DNA of 64,000 bases from FEB-25 sp049287485. GTDB taxonomy: Bacteria; Chloroflexota; Anaerolineae; Anaerolineales; UBA4823. A model generated the notes under the pieces. It saw nothing but the letters and a program-made list of their open reading frames with translations, ran no database searches and was not told the DNA's origin. Of the stretch, positions 16,701 through 24,293 are shown piece by piece; positions within the stretch are counted from its first letter, which is position 1; every line of letters begins with the position of its first letter. The position numbers and the translations under genes are program-made. The stretch lies in NCBI GenBank assembly GCA_049287485.1, contig JBAQFX010000232.1, forward strand, positions 1-64,000, in the 5' to 3' direction.

Positions 16701-17906
16701 ATGAAAAAGAATGTTAACGCTTTCATCATATCATCGACGATTGTCTTGATTTTATTTGCATGTACCCCCCAACATGGGCAAGTTTCATCAACTGCAACGA
16801 AGATAGTTGAGATTTCCCGCACACCCACTATTCCACCCAAAGAAGAGCCAACAACAACACCATCTACCATAACATTGCCACCCAACTCTCAGGACCCCGT
16901 CTCTTTTCCCCTCGCAGAGCGCGGTCCATACTTTACAGGCAATCGAGTATATACCTTCGTTGATGATAGTCGGAATGGGCGGAAGATCGAGATCCAAATA
17001 TATTATCCGGCTTTGAAGGAAGCCAATGATGTAGGAGAAACAATTACCAACAACGCTACTCCTGATATGAGCGGCGCACCTTACCCACTAATCCTCACCG
17101 GAACGAACTCGGGGAACTATCTATTCAAGTCACATCTTGCTTCGTATGGATTTGTGATGGTAATCGTACATTCTCCAGGTTTTTCCTATGTAGCTCCCTG
17201 GAACAATTCGGTGATAGATGCACCGCTTGACTTTCTGTTCGTTTTGGAAAGGTTAACCTCCCATCCTCCCGAAGGCTTAGATGATGTTCTGGACACCAAT
17301 CGGGTAGGGGTGGCGGGATATTCCTCAGATGGTCTCTTTTCCCTGGCCCTTGGCGGAGCCCGGATTAACCCGGAGTATTATTTCTCCCAATGCGCTCAGG
17401 CTCCTACCCTGGATGCCCCCCTGAGTCCATTTTTAATAGATTATTTCTGCAGATTATCGGAAAGATGGGATGAATTTACTACGCAGGTGGGTGCAGAAAT
17501 CTCAACGGTTTCTGAGGGACTGTGGCAGCCCACAACGGATGATCGGATCCTGGCGGTTATGCCCATGGCTCCTGATTCGGCCTGGTTATACGGAGCTGAA
17601 GGATTGGCTGCGATAAAAATTCCTTCCCTGATTATTGCGGGGACAGCCGATGATCTTGTTTCGTATAAGATGACATCCTGTTATGTTTATGAGCATCTTG
17701 TGAACTCTGATAAGATTTTAATTTCCTTTATCGGTAAGCAGCACATGATGGTGGAACAGAGTGAAGTAATACGCCGCATAAATCATTTTACGGTCGCGTT
17801 TTTTGGATATTATTTGCAGGACCACACAGAATATGCTGACTATTTTTCGGAAGATTACATCTCACAGTTTAACGATCTGTTCTGGGGCGTGTATTCGGAT
17901 GAGTAA
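16701..17906 (+). CDS. Lipoprotein alpha/beta hydrolase, PAF-acetylhydrolase/dienelactone hydrolase-like (cassette 2)
   Basis: 401 residues starting with a signal peptide and lipobox LILFAC (Cys21), then a Ser/Thr/Pro-rich linker to about residue 65. The hydrolase domain has VGVAGYSSDGLFSLALGG with probable nucleophile Ser208, SLIIAGTADDLVSYK carrying the acid, and GKQHMMVEQ carrying the His. The arrangement resembles platelet-activating-factor acetylhydrolase-like esterases, so a surface-exposed esterase or lipase is likely; the substrate is unknown. It lies 30 bp after R' of site A and ends 28 bp before site B, so it fits as the single gene of a 1.4-kb cassette. Confidence 0.82.
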   Translation: MKKNVNAFIISSTIVLILFACTPQHGQVSSTATKIVEISRTPTIPPKEEPTTTPSTITLPPNSQDPVSFPLAERGPYFTGNRVYTFVDDSRNGRKIEIQIYYPALKEANDVGETITNNATPDMSGAPYPLILTGTNSGNYLFKSHLASYGFVMVIVHSPGFSYVAPWNNSVIDAPLDFLFVLERLTSHPPEGLDDVLDTNRVGVAGYSSDGLFSLALGGARINPEYYFSQCAQAPTLDAPLSPFLIDYFCRLSERWDEFTTQVGAEISTVSEGLWQPTTDDRILAVMPMAPDSAWLYGAEGLAAIKIPSLIIAGTADDLVSYKMTSCYVYEHLVNSDKILISFIGKQHMMVEQSEVIRRINHFTVAFFGYYLQDHTEYADYFSEDYISQFNDLFWGVYSDE

Positions 17907-17934
17907 TCTATTCATGTGATGATATTTCATTGCT

Positions 17935-18056
17935 GCCCAACACAGCGTCCACTGGACAGCGGGGATTCGTCACCGTTTTTGCGTATTTTTCTAATTTCGA
18001 GTTTTCTCTGCTCCCTAACATTGTCCACGCCCGCCCGGTAACGTAATTCGATAGCC
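17935..18056 (+). other. attC-like site B
   Basis: R'' GCCCAAC (17935-17941) matches RYYYAAC exactly; spacer ACA; L'' GCGTCCAC (17945-17952); L' GTAACGT (18038-18044); spacer AATTC; R' GATAGCC (18050-18056), with A for T at the second position. The centre shares TTCGAGTTTTCTCTGCTCC and a GTCCACGCC block with the other sites, especially the last one. Confidence 0.68.
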
Positions 18057-18079
18057 GACATTATGATGGAGAATGAGCT

Positions 18080-18571
18080 ATGACATCAGAGAGCGTGTTT
18101 TACTATCTTGCCACCTGGAGCGTTATTGGTTTCATAGCTTTCAGCGCCTATGTATTTGTGGTTTTTAGAACCGGACTCGCATATACCGCCAGAAAACAGG
18201 ATGGCACCATGAAGGAGCACATTCCCCTTAGCGGCTATATCAATATGTTTGTATTGCACATCACGATCATAGCTTTCCAATATTTAGCCAATTATCTCGG
18301 GCTGGCACGTGAAAATGTTGCCATCAGTTTTCTCTCGCTTTTCCTGCTCAATTTCAGTCACTATTTTTTTCTCTTCGTATTCGATAGTGTGGTCATTGAT
18401 GGCTTGGTGCTTTCGGTGTGGCGACCCAAGTTCTTACATCTGCCCAGTGCCCTTGGTAGTGGGTCGATGAAAAAGCATATCCTGATATCTATTCCTGTGG
18501 GTATAGCCGCCGGAATAATTTTGACAACGGCAAGTACAACCATCTCCTATTTCACGCTGTTTCGTGCCTGA
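18080..18571 (+). CDS. Four-helix membrane protein, unknown (cassette 3)
   Basis: 163 residues with four predicted membrane spans at about 7-29, 52-73, 80-102 and 133-155, and short loops; no signal peptide cleavage site and no catalytic motif recognised. The ATG is preceded by GGAGAATGAGCT, giving a usable ribosome site. It begins 24 bp after R' of site B and ends 48 bp before site C. Small membrane proteins of unknown role are common in integron cassettes. I do not recognise a named family. Confidence 0.78.
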   Translation: MTSESVFYYLATWSVIGFIAFSAYVFVVFRTGLAYTARKQDGTMKEHIPLSGYINMFVLHITIIAFQYLANYLGLARENVAISFLSLFLLNFSHYFFLFVFDSVVIDGLVLSVWRPKFLHLPSALGSGSMKKHILISIPVGIAAGIILTTASTTISYFTLFRA

Positions 18572-18619
18572 TTCAGATTTATTTGTATGATGATTTGGAG
18601 AGTATTTTTGCAGTATGGT

Positions 18620-18749
18620 TCCTAACACCGCGTGCACCCGATTGGTGGGATTCGTCCTGCTAAGTAAAGTTGATTCTGACTTGAGCATCTCCCGCTATAA
18701 TGAGCATTGTCCACGCCAGCCCCAGCGTCAGTGACGTAAACCGTTAGCC
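18620..18749 (+). other. attC-like site C
   Basis: R'' TCCTAAC (18620-18626), spacer ACC, L'' GCGTGCAC (18630-18637), L' GTGACGT (18731-18737), spacer AAACC, R' GTTAGCC (18743-18749). L'' and L' pair with a single extra G in L''. The centre carries GTCCACGCCAGCCCCAGCG, shared with the last site. R' here is the exact complement of the R'' of the next site downstream. Confidence 0.72.
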
Positions 18750-18831
18750 CGTTCATTGTATACAAAGATGGGCCTGAGAGATTTGTGACCTGCGAGTGGA
18801 TAGATTCCTGCTCGAATACACATGCAAACCC

Positions 18832-18862
18832 TTGACTTGGAGTCGACTCCAGGTGTTAGACT
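18832..18862 (+). promoter_or_regulatory. MerR-type promoter with operator dyad in a 19-bp spacer
   Basis: A -35 TTGACT (18832-18837) and a -10 TAGACT (18857-18862) are separated by 19 bp, longer than a normal 17-bp spacer. Inside the spacer lies a perfect 14-bp palindrome TGGAGTCGACTCCA (18838-18851). Over-long spacers with a central dyad are the signature of promoters activated by MerR-family regulators. No MerR-type gene is in the cassette or the window. It should drive the NTF2-like and aldo/keto reductase genes. Confidence 0.8.
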
Positions 18863-18924
18863 CTCGTTCGAGACAAAGGCGGCAAGCATAAAATACAGCG
18901 ACACAGCATCAACATAAGCAGATA

Positions 18925-19311
18925 ATGTTGCAAAATCTAAAATCGGAACAAGAAATAATCAATCTCTCTAAGGAGAAATGGCGCTGGATGTCAGAGCGCA
19001 ATATAGATTTGCTGGATGCTCTATTTCATGAAAAGGCTGTCTTTGTCCATATGGGCGGAAGCATTTCCAAGGAACAGGAACTCGATGTCATCAGAAGTGG
19101 CGGGATTCATTACAAGGATGTGGATATCCAGGAAGCGTCGGTGCGTTTTATTGGCACGACAACTGCCATCCTTTTGAACAAAATTCGTCTGGTGGCTGTT
19201 GTTGGCGGCAATGAAGTCACCAATCCCTTCATGGTTACAGAAGTGTATGTGCAGCAAAGCGGTACCTGGACGTTAGCCTCACTCTCGTTCACCAGGCTAC
19301 TTAACCCATAG
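18925..19311 (+). CDS. NTF2-like/SnoaL-type small protein (cassette 4)
   Basis: 128 residues with the cone-shaped NTF2-like fold pattern: an N-terminal helix pair EQEIINLSKEKWRWMSERNIDLLDALFHEKAVFVHMGG, then strands DVDIQEASVRFIGTTTAILLNKIRLV and a closing VYVQQSGTWTLASLSFTRL. Such proteins are small hydrolases, isomerases or ligand-binders; no catalytic residues can be assigned. It lies 63 bp downstream of a MerR-type promoter and 30 bp before an aldo/keto reductase gene, with which it shares the cassette and probably the transcript. Confidence 0.85.
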   Translation: MLQNLKSEQEIINLSKEKWRWMSERNIDLLDALFHEKAVFVHMGGSISKEQELDVIRSGGIHYKDVDIQEASVRFIGTTTAILLNKIRLVAVVGGNEVTNPFMVTEVYVQQSGTWTLASLSFTRLLNP

Positions 19312-19347
19312 CGACACCATTAACAACAGAAACATAAGGAGATGATT

Positions 19348-20199
19348 ATGCAAGCTGTAAAATTGAACAATGGCGTTGAAATCCCTATTCTTGGCTTCGG
19401 CGTTTTTCAAATAACTGATTCGTGCGAATGCGAAAACTGCGTGGTTGACGCTATTCAAACTGGATATAGGCACATTGACACGGCCGCTTCTTACCAGAAC
19501 GAAGAGGCAGTTGGTAGAGGGATCAAACAAAGCGGTGTTGCAAGAGATAAATTGTTTATCACTACAAAACTTTGGATTCAGAGAAATGGCTATGAAGGCA
19601 CGCTAAGAGCCTTTGAAAATTCCCTGAAGCGATTGCAATTAGATTACGTTGACATGTATTTGATTCACCAACCATTCGGCGATGTGTATGGTGAATGGCG
19701 CGCGATGGAAGAACTGTATCAACAAGGCAAAGTCAGAGCAATCGGGGTTTCAAACTTTCTTCCTGACCGAATCATGGACTTGATGATTCATAACAAAATA
19801 ACACCTGCGGTAAATCAGATTGAAGTAAACCCTTTCCATCAGCAAATTGACACACAAAAGTTTTTACAAGATAACAGCGTTCAGGTTGAAGCATGGGCTC
19901 CATTTGCAGAGGGAAGGAATAATATCTTTCAAAATGAATTACTGCTATCAATCGCCGCAAAGCACAAAAAAAGTATTGCCCAGGTAATTCTCCGTTGGCT
20001 TGTACAAAGAGGAATTATTGCCCTTGCAAAAACAACCCGCAAAGAGCGGATGATAGAAAATATCAGTGTGTTAGATTTTGAATTAAATGCGGAAGATATG
20101 GCGGCGATTACAACTTTAGACACAAAAACCAGTAGATTCTTTGACCATCGTAACCCTGACATGGTGAAATGGCTGGGTGAAAGAAAACTAGATATTTAA
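19348..20199 (+). CDS. Aldo/keto reductase, 2,5-diketo-D-gluconate reductase-like (cassette 4)
   Basis: NADPH-dependent carbonyl reductase. The tetrad is visible: Asp44 and Tyr49 in GYRHIDTAASYQNE, Lys74 in ITTKLW and His107 in LIHQPF; NQIEVNPFHQQ, GVSNF and the NADPH-binding RWLVQRGI/AKTTRKERM complete the family. The ATG at 19348 lies six bases after AAGGAG, better than the ATG at 19342 that abuts it. At 283 residues it is full length. Expression from the MerR-type promoter upstream suggests a response to an electrophile such as an aldehyde. Its stop is 37 bp before the last attC-like site. Confidence 0.94.
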   Translation: MQAVKLNNGVEIPILGFGVFQITDSCECENCVVDAIQTGYRHIDTAASYQNEEAVGRGIKQSGVARDKLFITTKLWIQRNGYEGTLRAFENSLKRLQLDYVDMYLIHQPFGDVYGEWRAMEELYQQGKVRAIGVSNFLPDRIMDLMIHNKITPAVNQIEVNPFHQQIDTQKFLQDNSVQVEAWAPFAEGRNNIFQNELLLSIAAKHKKSIAQVILRWLVQRGIIALAKTTRKERMIENISVLDFELNAEDMAAITTLDTKTSRFFDHRNPDMVKWLGERKLDI

Positions 20200-20236
20200 C
20201 CCCACAGCGAAGGAGGTCACTTTCAAGCAAAAGGCA

Positions 20237-20365
20237 GGCTAACAAAGCGTGCACCTGATGTTGGGGATTCTGCGGCATTTTCAAGCATTTTTCTGGCTTC
20301 GAGTTTTTTCTGCTCCCAAACAGAGTCCACGCCAGCCCCAGCGCAGATAACACAAGCCGTTGAAG
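20237..20365 (+). other. attC-like site D (last of the array)
   Basis: R'' GGCTAAC (20237-20243), spacer AAA, L'' GCGTGCAC (20247-20254), L' ATAACAC (20347-20353, weak), spacer AAGCC, R' GTTGAAG (20359-20365). R'' is the exact complement of GTTAGCC, the junction formed by the 5' end of its own cassette. The array ends here: the stop of the opposite-strand CYTH gene is eight bases beyond R'. Confidence 0.7.
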
Positions 20366-20372
20366 GGGATTC

Positions 20373-20999
20373 CTACCCCTCGTCCGCCGGACTGACCCCC
20401 ATCGCCTCAGGCGTGACGGCTATCCCCTTGAAGTTCTCGAAGCTCAGATCGCGGAAATCTAAACCCAAGCTTGCCCGCGTGCGCTCGAACAAGACGGTAT
20501 AGCTATCCAGGATGCGCCTGTCCCAATTCAACCCTAAGAGATTGGCTGCTTTGTGGATGCTCTCGCCATCCGGCCCTTCGATCTCGATGAAATCACCGGT
20601 GGGCATCTCGTCCAGCACCACTTCCAGCTCTCCCAGCTGGTAGGTGGTGCGGTACTTCTCATACATCAGGTAGACCTGGTAACCCAGGGCTTCGAACAGC
20701 TTGAGCGCAGTATCAAAATCGGAGACGGTGAACTCCAGCTCCTGGCGCAGGCGTGCCCCGCCCACTTCGCTGCCCGGCCCCTTGTACGTGACCCGGGCGC
20801 GTGCATCCTGGCGCAAGCGCAACAGCCTGCCGCTGGACGACAAAGAAAGCTCAGGGGTATCCAGGCGCAGGTTGAGCTCATGCACGCGGGGTGCACTCAC
20901 CCTCGCCAGGCCGTCCAGTTTCGCTTCCATGTCTTTACGCCTGGAAAGGTAGAACTTGACCTCTAATTCTTCATCTTGAGATAACTCTTTTTCATTCAT
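20373..20999 (-). CDS. CYTH domain protein (class IV adenylate cyclase/ThTPase-like)
   Basis: 208 residues forming a triphosphate-tunnel enzyme. The signature ExExK appears at the N-terminus as ELEVKFYL, followed by RLDTPELSLSSSGRLLRLRQD, the basic strands ARVTYKGPG and RLRQELEFTVSD, and the C-terminal GDFIEIEGPDGESIHKAANLLGL. CYTH proteins hydrolyse tripolyphosphate or thiamine triphosphate, or cyclise ATP; which applies here is not decidable. Its gene is oriented against the cassette array and marks its right border. The ATG is at 20999 with no strong ribosome site seen. Confidence 0.88.
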   Translation of the reverse strand: MNEKELSQDEELEVKFYLSRRKDMEAKLDGLARVSAPRVHELNLRLDTPELSLSSSGRLLRLRQDARARVTYKGPGSEVGGARLRQELEFTVSDFDTALKLFEALGYQVYLMYEKYRTTYQLGELEVVLDEMPTGDFIEIEGPDGESIHKAANLLGLNWDRRILDSYTVLFERTRASLGLDFRDLSFENFKGIAVTPEAMGVSPADEG

Positions 21000-21363
21000 A
21001 ATGGACCAGGTAATATGTGAGAGTTAATAACTGACCTGCGGATAAAAGTTCGGACTTTATTGAAAATCACTTGTCATTGCAAGCCGCAAGTGGTCACCTG
21101 CACGATATTTGTGCGGGTCACCTGCACGATTTTTGTGCGGGTCACCTGCACGATTTTTGTGCGGCTCTTCGCGCGAGGCGGCAACCTGCTAGAAGGATTG
21201 GAGACTGCTTCGCTTCGCGCATAGTGACAAGCGGATGAGGGTTTGTCCAAATTTTCGTCTGAAGCTGAGAAAATAATAGATTCTTAGCACTGCTCATGAT
21301 TAATCCCGTTTCTTAGCTTAATAACCTTTGTGTCCCTTGTGTCCTTTGTGATTATTTTTAGCG
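21000..21363. other. Intergenic stretch holding a tandem repeat
   Basis: 364 bp between the CYTH and biotin-carrier genes. Apart from the triple tandem repeat at 21092-21163 and a CTTTGTGTCCCTTGTGTCC run near 21325-21345, no gene or RNA was recognised. Confidence 0.5.
21092..21163. repeat. 24-bp direct tandem repeat, three copies
   Basis: Units at 21092-21115, 21116-21139 and 21140-21163, each starting GGTCACCTGCAC and ending TTTGTGCG. Units two and three are identical; the first differs by one base. Within each unit GCAC and GTGC can form a small hairpin. There are no spacers, so it is not a CRISPR array. Confidence 0.85.
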
Positions 21364-21861
21364 CTACACCACGCTGAGCATGGTTTCCTTCTGCTCCACC
21401 CGGTCGCCCACCTTCACCCTCACCCTCGTCACCTTGCCATCGCGGGGTGAACGGAGCTCATTCTGCATCTTCATCGACTCCAACACCAGCAGCACCTCGC
21501 CTTTCGTAATTTCCTGCCCGTCTTTGACCGGTACGGAGATCACCATGCCCGGCATGGGCGCTTTGAGGTAAAAGTCGGCATTCTCCGCCACCCGGCCGGC
21601 CAGGGAGGCGCGCAGGCGTTTCTCACGCTCGTCTTCCACGCAGGCACTGAACAGGGCGCCGCGAAATAATACCTGCCAGGTATCTTCGCTGGGGTACACG
21701 TGTGCTTCCACCGACGTCCCATTCATCACCAGCGAATAAACCGGCTGGTCACCCACGGGCATGAAGTCGATCTCATACATCACCCCATCCACGCTCACAT
21801 GGTGCTCGTCGAGGATGTCAACAATGTATTCATGGTCTTTGATGGTGGTCACGTATTTCAT
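21364..21861 (-). CDS. Biotin carboxyl carrier protein of acyl-CoA carboxylase
   Basis: 165 residues. The C-terminal biotinyl domain (about 85-165) has PMPGMVISVPVKDGQEITKGEVLLVLESMKMQNEL, with the biotinylated lysine in ESMKM, and ends DRVEQKETMLSVV. The N-terminal part is beta-rich and resembles the BT-type linker of propionyl-CoA carboxylase alpha subunits, here as a separate polypeptide. The start at 21861 follows GAGGAAATAGCC and lies two bases from the biotin carboxylase stop. It passes carboxyl groups between the biotin carboxylase and carboxyltransferase subunits. Confidence 0.93.
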   Translation of the reverse strand: MKYVTTIKDHEYIVDILDEHHVSVDGVMYEIDFMPVGDQPVYSLVMNGTSVEAHVYPSEDTWQVLFRGALFSACVEDEREKRLRASLAGRVAENADFYLKAPMPGMVISVPVKDGQEITKGEVLLVLESMKMQNELRSPRDGKVTRVRVKVGDRVEQKETMLSVV

Positions 21862-21863
21862 GG

Positions 21864-23378
21864 CTATTTCCTCAAGCTTTCCCAGCGGCTTAGCCACTTC
21901 CAATTGCTGGTGTCGCGCTCATTGCGCTGGATGACGTGGGCAGCCAGCTCGGTTTCGCGGTGAGCCACCAGCGTGGCCAGGATGGCGGCAATTTCAGGGT
22001 GCGATTCTTTGCCTTCTTCCGCTTCCTCGATGGAAAAACGTTCCTCCACAAAGCGGGTGTCGTATTTCCCAGCCATGAAGCGGTGCGAATCCATCAGGCG
22101 CTGGTGGAAGGGGATGTTGCTGTGCACCCCCAGGATCTTATATTCCTCCAGGGCACGCCGCATGCGCAGAATAGCCTCACCACGCGTATCACCCCACACG
22201 ATCAATTTCGAGATGAGCGAATCATAATAAGGCGAAATTTCGAAGCCGATGTATACCCCCGTATCCACCCGCACGCCGGGCCCGGTTGGCAGCAGAGTGT
22301 GGGTGATACGCCCGGTGGAGGGGATGAAATTATTATAGGGGTCTTCCGCGTTGATGCGGCATTCAATCGCCCAACCGTTGGCGTGGATATCCTCCTGCTT
22401 ATAGCGCAGGCAGCGCCCGCGCGCAATGCGGATCTGTTCTTTGACGATGTCGATGCCGGTGACCATCTCGGTGACCGGGTGCTCAACCTGCAGGCGGGTG
22501 TTCATCTCCAAAAAGTAGAAGTTTTTATCCTTATCCACCAGGAACTCGATGGTGCCGGCATTGACATAGTTGACCGCCTGGGCGGCCCTGACGGCTACCG
22601 CCCCAATCCGCTGGCGAAAATCATCATCCTCGCCCACGAACGGAGAAGGCGATTCCTCCAGCAGTTTCTGGTGCCGGCGCTGGATGGAACATTCGCGCTC
22701 GCCCAGGTGGATGACATTATCTTGATCGTCTGCCAGGATCTGGAATTCGATGTGCCGCGCTCCTTCCACCAGCTTCTCCAGGTAGACGTTGCCATCGCCG
22801 AAGGAGGCTTCAGCCTCACGCCGGGCGGCATTGAGCAGGGCGGGCATGTCTTCCAGGTTGTTGACCTCGCGCATCCCCTTGCCACCACCTCCGGCGGTGG
22901 CTTTCACCAGCAAGGGGAAACCAATGGTAGGCGCTACAGCCAGCAATTCCTCATCCCGCAGGGAGCCCTCCCCCTCCGTGCCCGGCACCACCTGCACACC
23001 GGCGCGGGAGACGGTGCCGCGTGCGACGGCTTTATCTCCCATGGCGGCGATGGAGGATGGGTTGGGCCCAATGAATGCCAGACCGGCTTCACGGCAGGCT
23101 TCGGCAAAATCAGCCCGCTCTGCCAGGAAACCATAGCCTGGGTGAATCGCCCCCGCCCCACATTTACGGGCAATGTCGATGATCTTATCGGCTCGCAGGT
23201 ACGAATCGCGCGAAGGAGCCGGACCCAACCGGTAGGCTTCGTCAGCATAGCGGACATGCAAGGCCTGGCGATCGACATCTGAATAGACGGCTACGGTGAG
23301 CAGCCCCAGCTCGCGACACGCCCGGATGATGCGAACGGCGATCTCCCCACGGTTGGCAATCAGTACCTTATTAAACAT
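21864..23378 (-). CDS. Biotin carboxylase subunit of acyl-CoA carboxylase
   Basis: 504-residue ATP-grasp enzyme that carboxylates biotin. N-terminal FNKVLIANRGEIAVRIIRACRE, the glycine-rich ATP loop ATAGGGGKGMR (about 163-173), ERECSIQRRHQKLLEESPS and the active-site EMNTRLQVEHPVTEMVTG are all present. It is a stand-alone subunit without the fused carrier, which is the next gene. A C-terminal extension after about residue 445 is Glu-rich. With the carboxyltransferase gene nearby it forms a complete propionyl- or acetyl-CoA carboxylase. Confidence 0.95.
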   Translation of the reverse strand: MFNKVLIANRGEIAVRIIRACRELGLLTVAVYSDVDRQALHVRYADEAYRLGPAPSRDSYLRADKIIDIARKCGAGAIHPGYGFLAERADFAEACREAGLAFIGPNPSSIAAMGDKAVARGTVSRAGVQVVPGTEGEGSLRDEELLAVAPTIGFPLLVKATAGGGGKGMREVNNLEDMPALLNAARREAEASFGDGNVYLEKLVEGARHIEFQILADDQDNVIHLGERECSIQRRHQKLLEESPSPFVGEDDDFRQRIGAVAVRAAQAVNYVNAGTIEFLVDKDKNFYFLEMNTRLQVEHPVTEMVTGIDIVKEQIRIARGRCLRYKQEDIHANGWAIECRINAEDPYNNFIPSTGRITHTLLPTGPGVRVDTGVYIGFEISPYYDSLISKLIVWGDTRGEAILRMRRALEEYKILGVHSNIPFHQRLMDSHRFMAGKYDTRFVEERFSIEEAEEGKESHPEIAAILATLVAHRETELAAHVIQRNERDTSNWKWLSRWESLRK

Positions 23379-23432
23379 AGAAGCGCTCCATTTTCATGGT
23401 CAATGACGCTGAGTGTATTTTACTATTGCCTG

Positions 23433-23510
23433 GTAATTACACACACCCCCACCCCTTCTCCACGATCACTGCAAGGCGGATAAGATATTGGGTAATGGGT
23501 GGGTCATTAC
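23433..23510. repeat. Dispersed intergenic repeat copy 3
   Basis: Starts GTAATTACACACACCCCCACCCC and ends GGGTGGGTCATTAC, so the two ends form an imperfect inverted repeat. It fills the gap between the biotin carboxylase gene and the alpha/beta hydrolase gene, and its right end overlaps the last codons of the latter. Confidence 0.55.
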
Positions 23511-24253
23511 ACTGCATGAGCCTCCAAAAATTGTAATAACCTTTCATTGAACAGGCTGGCATGTTCCTGGGGCAGCATATGATTGGCTTTGGGCACCAGC
23601 CATAACTCAGACCCGGCAATTTTACCCGCAATATCCCGAGCGTGCTGGGGGGAGGCGTGTTCATCCTCTTCACCCTGCACAACCAGCGTCGGGCACCTGA
23701 GCTGAGTTAACAGCGGGCGCATATCCCAGCTGAGTGATTTTGCCTGATACCAGCCATCAAACCAGTGATGGAATACGGCTTCATATTTCTCTCCATGGGC
23801 GGTTTTCAAGCCCATCCTGAAGCGCTTATCCGTCTCGAAGGCCTGCCGGATGCCCAGGATGCCCGGCTGCATCTTCGATTCAACGTAAATGTGGGCGCCT
23901 ACCGTCACCAGGCTGCTCACCAGGTCAGGGTGTCTGGCTGCCATATACAGGGCGATGGTGCCACCATCACTGTGACCCACCAATGTCGCCTGCCTGATTC
24001 CCAATTGCTCCAACAGGTTCAGCAGGTCGTTCTGGTCGGAATTGAAAGCTGGCACTTCCAGAGAAGGGCGTGGGTCAGACCCGCCATAGCCCCAGCGATC
24101 ATAGGCAATCACGCGATAGCCCGCTTCAGCCAATGCCGGGGTTTGCTGATGCCAGGCCCTGACCGATCCCAATCCATGGTGCAGCAGCACCACAACTGAC
24201 CCATGGTCTGGCCCGGATTGTTCAAGGTTAAGGTTATGCCCATTGATCAACAT
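23507..24253 (-). CDS. Alpha/beta hydrolase
   Basis: 248 residues with a Ser-His-Asp triad: oxyanion segment LLHHGLGSVRAWHQQ, nucleophile VGHSDGGTIALYMA, acid in QGEEDEHASP and His in KANHMLPQEH. It resembles small esterases and MhpC-like hydrolases; substrate unknown. Position between the biotin carboxylase and an SDR gene suggests a role in acyl-CoA or ketone metabolism, but it is not a recognised carboxylase subunit. Its 3' end borders or overlaps a dispersed repeat. Confidence 0.9.
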   Translation of the reverse strand: MLINGHNLNLEQSGPDHGSVVVLLHHGLGSVRAWHQQTPALAEAGYRVIAYDRWGYGGSDPRPSLEVPAFNSDQNDLLNLLEQLGIRQATLVGHSDGGTIALYMAARHPDLVSSLVTVGAHIYVESKMQPGILGIRQAFETDKRFRMGLKTAHGEKYEAVFHHWFDGWYQAKSLSWDMRPLLTQLRCPTLVVQGEEDEHASPQHARDIAGKIAGSELWLVPKANHMLPQEHASLFNERLLQFLEAHAV

Positions 24254-24293
24254 GCTCTAGATACCACCAGCAATTCGTTCTCAGGCTATATGC

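Larger units (their letters stand above)
16546..20365 (+). mobile_element. Integron-like gene cassette array without integrase (CALIN-like)
   Basis: Four sites of 122-130 bp (16546-16671, 17935-18056, 18620-18749, 20237-20365) each follow a + strand gene or gene pair. Each has the layout R'' - 3 nt - L'' - centre - L' - 5 nt - R'. L'' is GCGTGCAC or close, and L' is GTGACGC or close, so the stem pairs with one extra base in L'', a hallmark of attC. The cassettes deduced from cutting after the G of R' are 16666-18050, 18051-18743 and 18744-20359. In the last, the cassette's first bases TTAGCC complement its own R'' GGCTAAC perfectly, as they should in the circular form. No integrase or attI is in the window. 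Confidence 0.75.

Noticed and set aside
16546..20365. Simple REP-type repeats instead of attC sites
   Set aside because: Consistent one-base bulge in L'', fixed 3-nt and 5-nt spacers, position after + strand genes and junction complementarity of cassette 4 all favour attC, although only a model scan can settle it.
21092..21163. CRISPR array
   Set aside because: Units are contiguous with no spacers and there are no cas genes.
21936..23282. 448-codon open frame on the + strand opposite the biotin carboxylase gene
   Set aside because: It is the antisense of a well-conserved enzyme, with no ribosome site and no family resemblance; an artefact of GC-biased codon use.
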